Positions 12,322-23,994 of a DNA stretch of 64,000 bases are shown in pieces (within the stretch, counting starts at the first letter, position 1; each line of letters opens with the position of its first letter). Source of the stretch: Terana coerulea. Taxonomy: Eukaryota; Basidiomycota; Agaricomycetes; Polyporales; Phanerochaetaceae. The notes beneath the pieces are model-generated. The model had not been told where the DNA came from. It saw only the letters and a program-made list of their open reading frames with translations, and did no database searches. The stretch is from assembly GCA_024811115.1 (NCBI GenBank), contig JAKOGH010000035.1:363048-427047 (forward strand). The letters run 5' to 3'. Made by a program: the position numbers and the translations under genes.

Positions 12322-13115
12322 TGCCTTGAACAAATTAAGGAGCCCTGTTAGCATCCAGCGGCGGAGACATCATATGGTACACTCACAGCATGGATAGGTT
12401 CTAAGTCGGTTGAATGCGCAGAGGATGCATAGCAGAGCTGAGGCTGCAAGTGTGGTGCGGTCAAGAGGATTAATGATAATCGTGCAGAGTATACCGCGAA
12501 ATATGTAGGCGTATGCCAATTCCAACGATCACTCCATCCTTCAGAGTCGTAGAAGATGCGTCGCGACGAACGCAGACCAATTTCGTGATTTCCATCCAGG
12601 CTGTAAGCTTCGGTGAAGATGGATCCCTAGCTAATGTCTTGTAACCGGTGAGAACTTGATACCGACCATTCTTGAGGTATGGAGTACATTTTATGCGCCA
12701 CACAGCATCGTGTGGCACGCATATAAGGCAGCCGTTAAACGGCACGGGCATACAGTCATGGATAAAGCTGACGCGATGCATTAGTGAATGATGAATGGCG
12801 GTGGGTGCGGAATGTCTTCACGCCACCGAACGGTAGCCTGGGGTTTCACGACCATACCGGCGCATGCGCAGAGGGTGGCCAACCAGCGGGTACGGACGAC
12901 ATGCAAGCACGAAAGATGGAGTTGGGTAGACTCGCTGAATTGTTAGTGCTGGAGCAATGAGTGAGCATACATCACCAATAGAATGGAGGGGTGTCAGAGT
13001 AGCGGCCGCCGTGGATGTCGCTACATCCATGTATCCTGTGACCCATGGGTTGGAGCATTCGAAACGAAGATGGGCATTTTACATCCACGTGTGCAAGTGC
13101 GAGGTAGGAAGACAG
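12322..13115. other. Intergenic; probable 5' exon(s) of the neighbouring DUF6533 gene
   Basis: A hydrophobic minus-strand piece near 12480-12390 (containing ALLCILCAFNRL) could be an extra 5' exon of the DUF6533 gene, followed by a donor GTGAGT. The remainder to the Use1 stop shows no supported coding sequence. Confidence 0.35.
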
Positions 13116-14164
13116 TTAAGTTATTCGGATGATGAAGAAGGTCAGAACAAACCCGACGGCAGCAACAGTAAGACTCAGCATAACCAACCACGTCGTTCCC
13201 CAGCTCTTTGACGTGTGATCCCTCAGTCTGACTCGCTCCTTCGTCATCACGTCGAAGTTCTTCTCCATCTTCTCCTGCGCGTCCTGCACCACGGCTTTGT
13301 CCTTGTCCAGCGCTCCGGCAAAGTGGATGGCATTCCGCTTCAGCTGAGCTGCCATGAGCGCGAGCTGCTCAGACATCTCTTCCTGCAGCGCCGCCGAGTT
13401 CTGCAGGAATGAGGGGTCACCGGTGGCAGTGGTCGTGGACTTCGTCGGCTTGTCGGCAACGAAGGACGGAGAGAAGCTGGGATGAGACTATCGGGGATCG
13501 AAGGTATGGAGGCGGAGGGCAAAGGGGCTGTGTCGGATGGCGAGAGTAATAAGCCTTGAGAAGCGAATTCGGCTGCCGAGTCGACCTTTTCATCCAAAAC
13601 GAGCGGTGCAGCGTCAAGAAGGGGTTGACTTGGAGCGATGCGTGCCGTAGGAGCTGGTAGAGGCAGAGTGTGAAGTATTGAAGGTGGGCGAGTTGCTTTG
13701 GATGCTGCGCTCTGGAGGCCCCGTCAGACGCAACAGACAGTGGTTCGCACACGTGCACGCACCTTGTTGACACTCTCTGCTATACCCTCAAGACGATCCA
13801 ATATTCTACGTAGCTCCTCATATCGCTCCGTAGAGGTCCTACTCGCGTGGTTCAGTACGCATGAATGCAAAACGCTCCGTGCAGCTCACGATGTCTCGTC
13901 CAGGTCATGGTTGAGCTCTACATTCTTTAAGAGCCTACGGGCATATTTAAGTTTCTACTTGAACGACGTTAGCCTGCGTGGCGGGGATAAATATCCTGCT
14001 GTACTAACCTGCAGGATGCCTTGGGTCTTGATCCACGTTGCTCTGCTTGGTTCGCGGGTATCTTCGCGCCATTCCTCGCTGTCAATACTTCTTTCTAGCC
14101 TCTTCACAAGCCTCAACAGATTAATACGGTCGTGTACAGCCTGTTCTGCGGTTTGATAGCTCAT
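13116..14164 (-). CDS. USE1: Use1-like ER SNARE
   Basis: Use1 is the unconventional SNARE that with Sec20 and Ufe1 drives Golgi-to-ER vesicle fusion. Minus-strand exons: 14164-14009, 13954-13890, 13838-13763, 13711-13116. The N-terminus INLLRLVKRLERSI and a following KLKYARRLLKNVE fit the family's N-terminal helices. The SNARE-like helix runs LQEEMSEQLALMAAQLKRN and KDKAVVQDAQEKMEKN, then HTSKSWGTTW and a C-terminal tail anchor (LVMLSLTVAAVGFVLTFFII) end the protein. The last exon is one base short; the break sits near 13484-13496 in the Ser/Pro-rich linker. All other phases fit. It is head-to-head with the Sqs1-like gene. Confidence 0.85.
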
Positions 14165-14435
14165 GCTGCTGGGACTTTGGACTGAGGTCGTGGACTCGTG
14201 GCGGATTGTGGTTAAGCTGAGGGCGCTTGCGGATCAGTTCCGGATCAAAGCTCGGCTCACGGGCTTTAGCAGACGAATAACTACATCGTGAAAAGCGCCC
14301 ATAGCCTTGCCTTCATCTGCGACGACCCTCTCAAATATCGACCGAAATCCTCCCTGTCTCTGCTGTCATCCGCATAGACTGAACGGTTTAACTATTTCTT
14401 GTATCGCTAGCGGCTACATCTTGTGTATCAATAGA
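14165..14435. promoter_or_regulatory. Shared divergent promoter region (Use1-like / Sqs1-like)
   Basis: Only 271 bp separate the two start codons, so both promoters and both 5' leaders must lie here or overlap the genes. I see no clear TATA box; this is inferred from gene arrangement. Confidence 0.5.
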
Positions 14436-17400
14436 ATGGGCCGAGGACAGCAATCAAATCGAGGACATCAACGAGGAGGCTCACGAGGAGGCTCCCGTGG
14501 AGGAGGCGGGCGAGGCGGCGGAGGTGGCGGCAGGGGAAGAGGAAGAGGCGGAGGCATGCCCGATTTCATGGGCGAGCAGGATTTCTCGATATACGACTGG
14601 GCCAACAGTGAGTAGATGGCGATGGTCTCATGTATTTCTCTTACTGACTGCCTCTGGCAGACGCACCTAGAGGGAACTTCCACAGCGCACCTAGCACGCC
14701 GAGAGGACGGGGCCGTGGCAGTGGATATTCAACACCCCGCGGCGGATTTCAGACGCCTAATAGAGGCTTTGCTGGTCCTCGCGGAAGAGGACGAGGGCAA
14801 TACAACACTACATATAGTCCTGGCGATGCAGAAGCCCGCGGTCGCGGTGCAGGCTTTGACCGTGGACGAGGGACGGGGACGCGGGGCGCAAAGAACCTCT
14901 CAGGGAAGTTGAAAGCAGGAGCACCTCTATCCAAACTACTGTATGAAGATAGGCCGCTCCTTCGCCCTATCGTCTTCGTACGCTCAGTGCATACCGCCAC
15001 GCTGTTCCAAGAGGAGGAAGATATCTTGCAACCCTTGGCTGAAGACACTGGTAAGCGCGTAAAATTTCAGACCTCTTATTCGCGTTCTCACTTTCCTTTT
15101 CAGTGGATAACGAAGCGAGCCACGTTCCCACCGCTGCACAGGTGAATCGTGTATTCGGATATGACGATGCCGAATATGGCCCAGACGAAGAGCAAGTTGT
15201 GGAGATTGACTTCTCCGAGATTGGGAGACTGCAAGCAGAGGTGGACGCCGCTGCCGCCAATGCAGTTCAGGCTAAGACGGAGGTCGCCGTTGTCGAGGAG
15301 AAGTTCACAGGCTTTTACATCGACACCGAGCCAACCGTGGTGCAATCATCAACCACATCGACTACATTCACAAGCAATGCACTTGGGGACGATGAGGACG
15401 ACGAAGTCATCGTATACGTCGCGCCTCATCCTCGAGCCGGGCCTGCGACGCCGCCTGCAGAAGAACGATCTCCGGAGAACTTGCCAACTACATCGATCTT
15501 GACCGGGTTGGTACCCAAGACGGCGGAACAGGCCGAGACTCATGCTCCAGCCATCGAAGAGATTTCAGTGGGGGCTGAGGATGTTGAAGAACAAATTGCA
15601 GCTCAGGCTGTACCTTCCGAAGATCCAGGAGGTGGTTCACAAGATGCACCTATGCACACCACTCCCGAAAGTTGCGACGCCTTAGAGCCAGCCCCGCCTG
15701 CGGACCCAGTGGGAGAACCTGCTGAAGAGGTCACCCCGCCCGCAGAGCTAGCACCTGCCGCTGCGTCTTCCACCTCGGTGACTTCGGAGACGAAGGAAAG
15801 CGTCAAGCAGGCTATCATCTCGGATATCTCCTTTTCCTTCAACCAGGGCACGGCGCAGAAGAAGTTCACCCGTCGGGCTCACCCTGCACGCACGCCACGC
15901 TCGCTCATCAAGAAGAGCAAGGGGCGCCGCAAGCCCTCCGCGGCGGGTTCAGTTCATTCGGCGCCAGCTTAGCCGAGGCGCATCTGCGCGAGGAGGACCC
16001 TCGTGTGGACGAACGTCGCATGGGCGACTCGGATTTGGAATGGGGAGACGTGTCGGACGACGGGGTGGAGGAGCTGTCGGCCGGGCTGGGCGGGATGGAT
16101 ATTGACGGCGACCTCGACCCCAGGGCCATGGCGAGCTTCGTGCAGAGCATGAGTGCCGGCGGGTCAAATATAAAGACGATAGAAGATATCGAGATCGAGG
16201 AGCGTATGCGGCAGGAAGACGAAAGTGATGGAGATGAAGATGAGGACGGTACGGTCGGCCAAAGCAGCAGTGCCGAGGACGAGGAATTGGAAGAGGCTCT
16301 GAAAGACGCGGAGGAGGTGTTAATTTCCGAGAGCGTAGAGAGCTCATATCGCTGGAGGACGCGTTCAGGGCGTCGAGTCGGATGAAGAAGACGATATCTC
16401 AAGCGACGAGGAGGCGTCCCCGGCGCGGGGCTTCCAAGCGCGTCTCCAGCGCATTCGTGATCACGCTGCTAAGGCGAAGACCAAAGGCAAGGAGAGGGCC
16501 CAGGCAGTTGATAGTGATTCCGATGATGAGGACTATGAGATGGATCTGCAGCAGTCCTGGGCGGATGATGATGAAGCCTTCATTGCTCACATCCAGGCAC
16601 GTTCATGAACTATATCTTGTTGCAATCGTTGCAACTGACCAATGTTGCAGGAAATGGTTGATGAGGGCCAAGAGATTCTCAGCCGCAAAGACCGCAAGGC
16701 ACGCAACAAGATGTTCCATGACATACAGGAGGGCGACTTCGACATTGACGAGTACGAAGAGATCATGGGCCGTCCTGCTAGTAAGCCAAGCGTGTGCAAC
16801 ATTGTGTCTATATTGACGTCATTGCAGAGCGCATGAAAGACAAGGTGAAGGATCTGCCCGATGAGCTACAGGAACAATGGGAGCGCGACCGCCAGAAGAA
16901 AGCCGAGAACAAGCGCAAACGCGCCGCCGAACGCCTCGAGGCGGCCTCCGACCCGATGTCAAAGAAGAAGGGCGGCAAGAAGGGTATGAAGTCGATGCTC
17001 GCCGCCGCACGCTACGACGGGCCCGAGGAGCTTCCGAACCGGGTCGTCAACTTCGTCGACCTCGAGCGGCAGATCCGCAGGTTCCTCGCAGAGATCGGCG
17101 GGCCGGACTCGATGACGTGCCCGCCCGCGGAGAAGTTCGCGCGCAAGCGCATCCACGAGCTCGCGGACGCGTTCAGCCTGAAGAGCGTCAGCAAGGGCAA
17201 GGGCGACGCACGGTACACGACGTTGGTCAAGACGACGAAGAGCGGCTTGGCTATCAACGAGCGGAAGATCAAGCGTGTGCTCAAGGAGATGGGGCACCAT
17301 GGGTGGGAGCCGCCTATGGGCTATGGAGGTGGAAAAGGCCCCAAGGCCGTCAATTTAGCGAAGCACCAGGAAGGAGAAGAAGTGGGAAAGGTTCGTTTTT

Positions 17401-17697
17401 GTTTGTGTTTTGATAATATGCGGGCGCTGATGGAATTGCCATTAGGCTGCACCGAAGATTGGCGAGACAAACATCGGATTCAAGATGCTCGCCATGATGG
17501 GTTGGGCCGAGGGCGATCGTATTGGTCTGTCTGGCGGCATCGACGCACCGCTCACTGCGAAGATCAAGAAGACTAAACTTGGACTGGGGAGCGACTATAT
17601 GAAATGTACCGTTGGCTATAGGCGATGTGGTGTACCTACTCGACAGTGCTTCTTGACAATGGACGATATGCGTTTTCTTGCTCAAATTCTGCAGTAA
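14436..17697 (+). CDS. SQS1: Sqs1-like R3H and G-patch protein
   Basis: Sqs1/Pfa1 is a G-patch cofactor of the DEAH helicase Prp43 in ribosome assembly and splicing. Exons: 14436-14607, 14661-15050, 15104-16596, 16651-16780, 16828-17390, 17446-17697. The N-terminus is Arg/Gly-rich (RGG-type), followed by PDFMGEQDFSIYDWAN, a long acidic disordered middle, then KARNKMFHDIQEGDFDIDEY. An R3H domain follows (PPAEKFARKRIHELADAF ... GLAINERKI), and a C-terminal G-patch (IGFKMLAMMGWAEGDRIGLS). The intron at 16597-16650 has a GC donor (GCACGT). The large third exon shows three one-base losses, near 15930, 16325 and 16355; together they restore the frame. The last ~40 residues beyond KKTKLGLG extend past the usual family end. 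Confidence 0.87.
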
Positions 17698-18254
17698 ACA
17701 CCTCTCCTGTCATACATTGAGTAAGTGTTGAGGGCTGAGAATTTCATGAATTCTCTCCCGTCAACTGGGTGCATACGTATTGATTTTATTTCGAGTTTGA
17801 CCCGCGTTAGGCACGTTTGAAGGTAATATTTCCCTTTATGGGAACTGGAGGCTTTGTGGCGCTGTCTGCCAATATCCAGGCAAAGTGGACTCTACTTCCA
17901 CGATGGCAGAGATGATTGGACTGGACCTGACCAACCGTAGATACTCAAGTTTCGCCTTGCTATTTAGGATGTGTGCCTTTAAAGGCATCCAGAGCGGTTT
18001 CTTGGTCCCGGCGTACGGGCGCTTGTCATCGGAATTATCCGACCGCGTCTCTGGACTTGGAATTACCACCATATTCTTGGGCCCCCAACTGACTAGCGCA
18101 CTTGCACAGAACATCCCAGCTTCCGTCTACATAAAACCGAGGACCATATATTGCATTGCCAGCCTTGCAGCCAGCTACGGTTCGAACGCGTTACGGTCAC
18201 TCCGCCGACTTCAATACTGCGCCGTGCCCGCCTCGTTTCCTACCTTGAACGCTC
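17698..18254. other. Intergenic, nothing recognised
   Basis: A spacer between two plus-strand genes, presumably the 3' end of the Sqs1-like gene and the promoter of the MYND gene. Open frames on both strands lack family features. Confidence 0.5.
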
Positions 18255-19435
18255 ATGCAAGATGACTTTGGGCTGGCCGGACGCCCTCCCTACGTCTCTG
18301 CCTACATGGGGACATGTTTCCCTCTTCGCGGGCAACCAAACATGCAAGAACTACTCCCACTCGTGGTGGATAGGTTGAACCAGCGGGACGTCGTACGGGT
18401 AATGGAAGGGATTGAGCAGGGCAACGTGGACGACATCCTTGATATGGCTCTCAGGTGCGCAGTGCCTTACTATGAAAACGCGCTGAATGTAAAGGTGTAT
18501 CAGATCATGCACTGGCTGTGGTGCACCGCAGGACAAAGACAAGGCTCGTGCGGTACTCAGAGACGTCGTCGGCGACGACACCCCTCTTTCAGTCTCGCGC
18601 TCGGTTCGCGCCCGTGGTCTCTGCATCCTCGCGTATTCATATTTCGAAGAGCGTTCCAAGCATGGTCCTGGGTAGATAAACATCGACGAAGTCTTCAGAG
18701 GTGCTGTTCTGGCCGACGTCGCCGCTTCTCTCGGATTCGCCTCGCCCATCATCCTGCGCATTGCTCAAATTATAGAACAGTGGGGTTTTCGCGCTCAGGA
18801 GACCTGTCCAGCTGGCTTTACTGTCAACCGCTTCGTTAACTTGGATGATCTCTGGCGAGTATATGACGAACGCAAGGCGGAGGTGGAGTCCAAGGAAGAT
18901 CGTCGCAATGCCAAGGTCCAGAAGAACCCCAACTTGTACATCTGCGCCGGAAACCGCTGTGGTATTGAAGCTACCCACAAGTCCGGATTATCCCGATGTG
19001 CTGGGAAGTGTCCGCTCGAGGGCAAGCCATCGTATTGCAGCAAGCAGTGCCAAAGAAAGGTATGTCCAAGTACTCACGCACGCGTGAGACCTACCTGATA
19101 ATCTGCTACTCAAGGATTGGCCACGGCACAAGCCTTTCTGCCACGCGGATGGTCCTCTAGACGACGTTGTGACTACTATACGCCAGCCTCTATCCGTCGA
19201 ACCCGACATACCTGTGCCAGAAGCTGGACTGTCTGCTAGTTCCCCGTCGCCTGGTTTCGTTCCGCGTATTGCCGAAGAGATCGCTTCAGGCAGACATCAG
19301 CGCGTAGTCACTCTTCCTACCCCTGACGGTGGTGGCATACAGATGGCGTCGAGCACGATGACCCCGCAGTTTATGAAGGAGGTTCAGGAACACGTCGCTC
19401 GGCTCATGAGGGAGCATATGTCTGGTCGCTCATAA
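18255..19435 (+). CDS. MYND-type zinc finger protein
   Basis: Exons 18255-18488, 18532-19059 and 19115-19435 join in phase (361 codons). An N-terminal helical region with PYYENALN and GAVLADVAASLGF precedes a MYND finger: CAGNRCG ... SRCAGKC ... YCSKQCQRKDWPRHKPFC, with the Cys/His ligands split by the intron at 19060-19114. MYND fingers mediate protein interaction; in mushrooms this protein type is abundant and uncharacterised. The intron at 18489-18531 is only 43 bp (GTAAAG...CGCAG) and its removal fits the reading. An in-frame TAG at about 18677-18679, after the ERSKHGPG segment, interrupts the protein; it may be a nonsense mutation or an error. No membrane segment is seen. Confidence 0.75.
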
Positions 19436-19808
19436 TTGCATTCTTTGTCGTGCTAGCCGTTGTAATTCGATGTATACATATTCCGACTTCTGCAATGCTA
19501 CACTTTGGTATAACTTGGTACATGCACACATGCTCACGCCTACAATCCCTGATTCAGCCGACGACGATGTGCTTGGCCTCGGCACTGCAGCCATTGAGCT
19601 TTGGTACACCTGTATGAGCAATGGCATCTCTATGCTCCCAACCACGTATGCTTGACCATACTGCAGCGAGTGATTCAGGTCCCTCTGCTATTACAATAAG
19701 AGGGAATATGGGAGCTTGAAGTTGAGCATTGAGGGGAGGGTTGCGCGCCATAGTGCGCATGCAAACCAGTGTCGTTACGACGATGGCGGAAGTTGAGCAT
19801 GAGCCGAC
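19436..19808. other. Convergent 3' spacer
   Basis: It lies between the stop of the MYND gene (plus) and the inferred stop of the F-box gene (minus). If the last intron of the F-box gene is not spliced, its frame would continue to 19675. Confidence 0.5.
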
Positions 19809-21764
19809 CTATTCGGAGTGGGCAGCTGCGCGCACAATCAGCACGAAATAAGTAAAATATCTTGGGCAAAACAGACTTACCAGAGCTACCCCTCGTCGCC
19901 ATATGCAGGTTCTTGCCATATGTGTCAGCAATTTGGGTCGGCCTCCCTCTGTGCACGCCGATGACGAGCGGGTCGGAGGTCCACGCCCACCGAGTCACCG
20001 CTTGCGCGTATGACACGAAGTCGGGGCTGTTCTGGAAGTCATCCGCGAGATCATGCATATTGAGGCCTTCATTGTATAGGCAGTGGTGAGCTAAAACATC
20101 CGGGTACGGCAGCGATATTGCTTCTCGACCATGCGCACACCGACTGCAGGCGAACGTCAGCGAGGCCAGAGTCAACGGATCGACGCCATCGGGAACATTG
20201 TCTTTGAACTGCTCGGAGTTCATCACGATCGCCCGAAGCCTGTCGTCGCAAGACTGTTTCCATTCCGCCGCCCATCCGGGAAACTCGTCGTCGTAAACGT
20301 GCGGCCAGACGAAACTTTCTGCGATATCCATATGTAGAGGTAGGCGGAACAGCACCCATACACCGCGAGAGTGAACGATGTCGGAGTAGCGAGGCAATAT
20401 GCGCTTGCCGTCTTGGCTGGCGTACCAGACTCGGTACATTGAGTGGAGATATTCCGCCCTCTCGACTATGACAGGATGCTCGCGAGCGAGGCGTTGGGAC
20501 TTGATATCTTGCATCCATTCAACCATGCGACCTTGCATGTTGCGCCAGACTGCAAGGAATTTCCGTTGGCGTATGCGAACAACTGAAAATCAGCATACTC
20601 ACCACGGTTCGTGAGCTCTTTCGAAAGCTTAACATCAGGATGATTGCGCAATAGAAGATACTGCGCCGGGGTCATCTCGCACAACTCGTCCGTCCATCCA
20701 AGCTCGTGCAGCCTCTCAATCACTCTATCAAAGTACGATTGGTCAACCTGCCGAGCTAAATGACTTGGGAACGTACGCGTCGAGGCGGCGCACTTTGGCG
20801 TCCTCTATTTCTTGTTGGCGGAATCTGTCTTTGCAAGTCTGCCAGATCTCCATGATCTCGGCGAACTAAAAACCATTTTTTTGTAATTAAGTGAACAATT
20901 CGACAGCATAGGCTCTTCACGTACCTCCATCCTAGCGGTGACAGATCCAATGTGATTTGCCAGTTCATCCCCCTTGCCAGTTGCAATAATCGATAACGCA
21001 TCAAATGCCTCGCGGTAGGTGTGAAAGACTCGCTGCTTTGAGTCTACAACTCGTGTATGAAAATTTACTTTGCAGGAGTTCCAACGATGTGAAGAGCTCA
21101 CCATGCACAAAAGTAACAATGCCATCATGGCAGGAGACTCCCTGCATGCTACAACCCGGGCCAGTACATTCGTAGATTCTGCACATAACGTGAACAATAA
21201 TCTTCACAGGTCTCCAGCAAATATTACTCACAGCAATTTTCTACACTCCTGGCAATATCTTGCTCCAAACGCCCAGTACACCGTCTTGATGTTCGACGCT
21301 TGGCAGTCCTAAGATGTGGCACATGTAAGGGCGCAGACAGGCATAATCGCCAGAGCAACGAAGGCGCACTTCACCGTGGCACTGCGTGCAGAAGACAAGG
21401 TTTGCATATTCTGGCTCGCTGAGATGCACAGGGCAGTCTGGTAGACCTTCAACGTTCTGGCGAGCGGTTCTCCATATGGACTGGGCTGAACGAGCCATGA
21501 CAAAGCCGCGAAAGTCTCTTGTTGTCCTGGCCAGGTGTATGAGGTCCAGAGGTGCAAGGTACTTCATTATCTTCGCTAACAGTTAGCATACCACGGGACG
21601 TGACACGACAAATCCTGGCTCACCTCAACAACCACATCCGTGGGCATGCGCGGCATGTCTTCGAGGCCTCCGCGTCTGCCACGAACACGTCGCCATCGCC
21701 GCAGTTGCTCTTGAAGATGGTCATCATCCTCGCTCATCGGAGATCTCTTGCGTTTGTTCGTCAT
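19809..21764 (-). CDS. F-box protein of a locally expanded family (member 1)
   Basis: F-box proteins recruit targets to SCF ubiquitin ligases. Exon 1 (21764-21624, 141 nt) is basic and ends DMPRMPTDVVVE. Exon 2 (21570-21376, exactly 195 nt) completes the F-box: YLAPLDLIHLARTTRDFRGF, then WRTARQNVEGLPDCPVHLSE. Next come paired cysteines FCTQCH and ARYCQECRKL, several helical exons, and a C-terminal module ending in CSRCAHG ... LAHHCLY (C-x2-C ... H-x-C). A last 55 bp GTAAGT intron (19826-19880) gives the stop at 19809. At the end of exon 2 one extra G (21375) separates the exon from its GTGAAG donor, shifting the frame. Members at 57.3-64 kb share the layout. Substrate unknown. Confidence 0.8.
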
Positions 21765-23994
21765 ATTCCGTTGGTGGTAGGAACGGGGACAGGAAGTGCC
21801 GAAGGTGGCGGTGAGGATTGATGGTCAAAAATGCGACCAGGGCCGAATTAATAGCAACTGAGCTTAGGCCACGGGCCACAGATTCCAGTCAAAGCCAAGG
21901 GATTAGGGAAGGTGGCCCAAGCAAATGATAGTAAATGCCATGCTCGCACTCCCGTTTGAACTTCCTAGGGCATATGCGAGTATCCCATCTTCGCGAGCAG
22001 CTGAACAGTCCTGAACAATCATGAAGACAAACTTGAAGGCCTTGCGGCTCCATCTCAGCTCCAGCTGGCTGACGAGGTGACGACGATCATGGCTTACTGG
22101 TATGATTATCCAGCTTCCTATCCCTACCATGTCCAGAAAATTGGACGACATAATCCCATAAAGAACGACGACAAAGCCGGGGTGGCTACTAACCGGTTGC
22201 CTTCGAGTCATTCTTGTGTCCAAGCCAACGCGCCGACTTGATTCATAACCCATTTAACGGTTGAGGCGACAGCTGGACGTCACATCACACATCTATCCAT
22301 GGGGCGAGCGAAACGCGAGAGTAAGGCTGAAGAAACCGAGAGTGTCGCGTTTGCTCATGACTGACCGGGCCTCGTCCCAAGCGTATCAAGAAAAGGGGAA
22401 AATGCAGGTAGTGCGCAGAGGGATTTGAGACAGAATCCGGCAGCGAACCTGTTTGAGAGCAGGTACCGCCGGTGCTGCCGCTAGGTGAGGTCCAACAAGG
22501 TACAGTATATGGCGAGGGACTCGAAGCACCAGGGTCGAAGCACGGACTCGGCACGGACTCAGAGAGACTCAGAGCGCTTGGAGGCAGCTTCGGCGCTCGG
22601 GCAGCTCGGGGCGAGCCGGAACTCTCTTCGGGAGTGTATGGTTGACTGCGCTTGGCCACGGAATACGCTTACACGTTCACTTTCAGCGAATCCAGCCCAA
22701 GCCAAATCCGAGGCGCATGAACCATGCGGGAAAAAAGCTATCTGAAAGCGAGAAAACAGGCTGTCTAGCCTTACGAAAACACCGGAAGCAATAGAGCTGA
22801 ACCTGGCCCACCTGCAGGTTAGTGCTGCAGTGCCTGCTTTCTTCACACTGTGCGTTACGCTTATGTGACCCAATGGACACTTCAGTGCTCTCCAATACCA
22901 CTTGACTATTGAATGATATATGTGCTGCCAGTGGGACCTGCCGGAGCGCGCTTTGGCTCCGTCTACTGGCGCAGTACACGGAGCCGGAACACGCTACCGC
23001 TGAAGCCAGTCCGCAAAACTGTTACGAAGCTGTACGAAGAGCTTTGGAGAGTGTTCGAATCCCTCGAGTGGCAGAGAGGGATGTCAACAAGGTATGTGTC
23101 CGTACCACCGCACATATCATCTCCGCCTAACAACGCAAACCGGTTTTTGTAGGCAACTCGCTACAGTTAGGCTTTCCGAAGAGCCCGCGAACGCAACATA
23201 CAAACGGCCGCTACAAAATCTTGCCGTTCGACGTAGCACCCTCCTTTTTCTACCCCATCTCTTCCATCTCTGACGACGTTGTTCCATCTGGCCTTCGAGA
23301 TTGATACTACGCAGCCGGGAAGCCCACAAGATCTGACACGGCTGCGAGCATATGCTCTTTGCTCACGTAGAAGCTCGCGGCGCTGCTAGAAGGGCTCTTC
23401 GAACATTCAAATCTTCCATGCAAACTGGCTTAACTAACGCGGAACATAGCTCACTTTGCCGAGGCGCAGCTGCATGGTTGGAGAAGATACTGATACAGAA
23501 CTATATGTGGAAATGGAGACGATGTAATTGGAGTCATGAAGAAGCAGTTCAGGCGGCAGACGCAGCTCGGACAGCTGAGGTGCGTCAGGCTGGATTTTCG
23601 TGCAGAATAATGCAGCATGTTCACTATAGGCACATGTCGGACATCACCATTGTCTTGTAACCTCGGCGGCACACCCATCGTATACCTGTGTTGTGTTGAC
23701 CTCCTCGCCTCACCTTCCCGGGTCCGGTGGTGGTCATTCCAGCCTACACTGTAGAACTCCGCCCTTGCAGCCCGAGCACGCACGGGTTTACAAGATAGAT
23801 TAAAGTGGCAGTGTGCCTGATATCTGGCTGTCTCCACTGAGAACACACCCTGGATTGGAGCTCAAGCGACCCCGCTCCATCTCAGATTACTGTTGGGATT
23901 CAATAATGCTATAAGTAGCCTCACTTTCTGGACATAGTTACTAGTCAAGTACTCCTACCCCTGCATACTTGCATTGTACACACCTCCTTCAGTC
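21765..23994. other. Intergenic, no supported gene
   Basis: Open frames on both strands lack family motifs. A plus segment near 22920-23340 (containing KPVRKTVTKLYEELWRVF, then an intron-like GTATGT...TAG at 23093-23153) has some coding character but soon meets stops, so it may be a gene relic. The last ~100 bp, with ATAAGTAG near 23911, are the likely promoter of the next gene. Confidence 0.4.
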
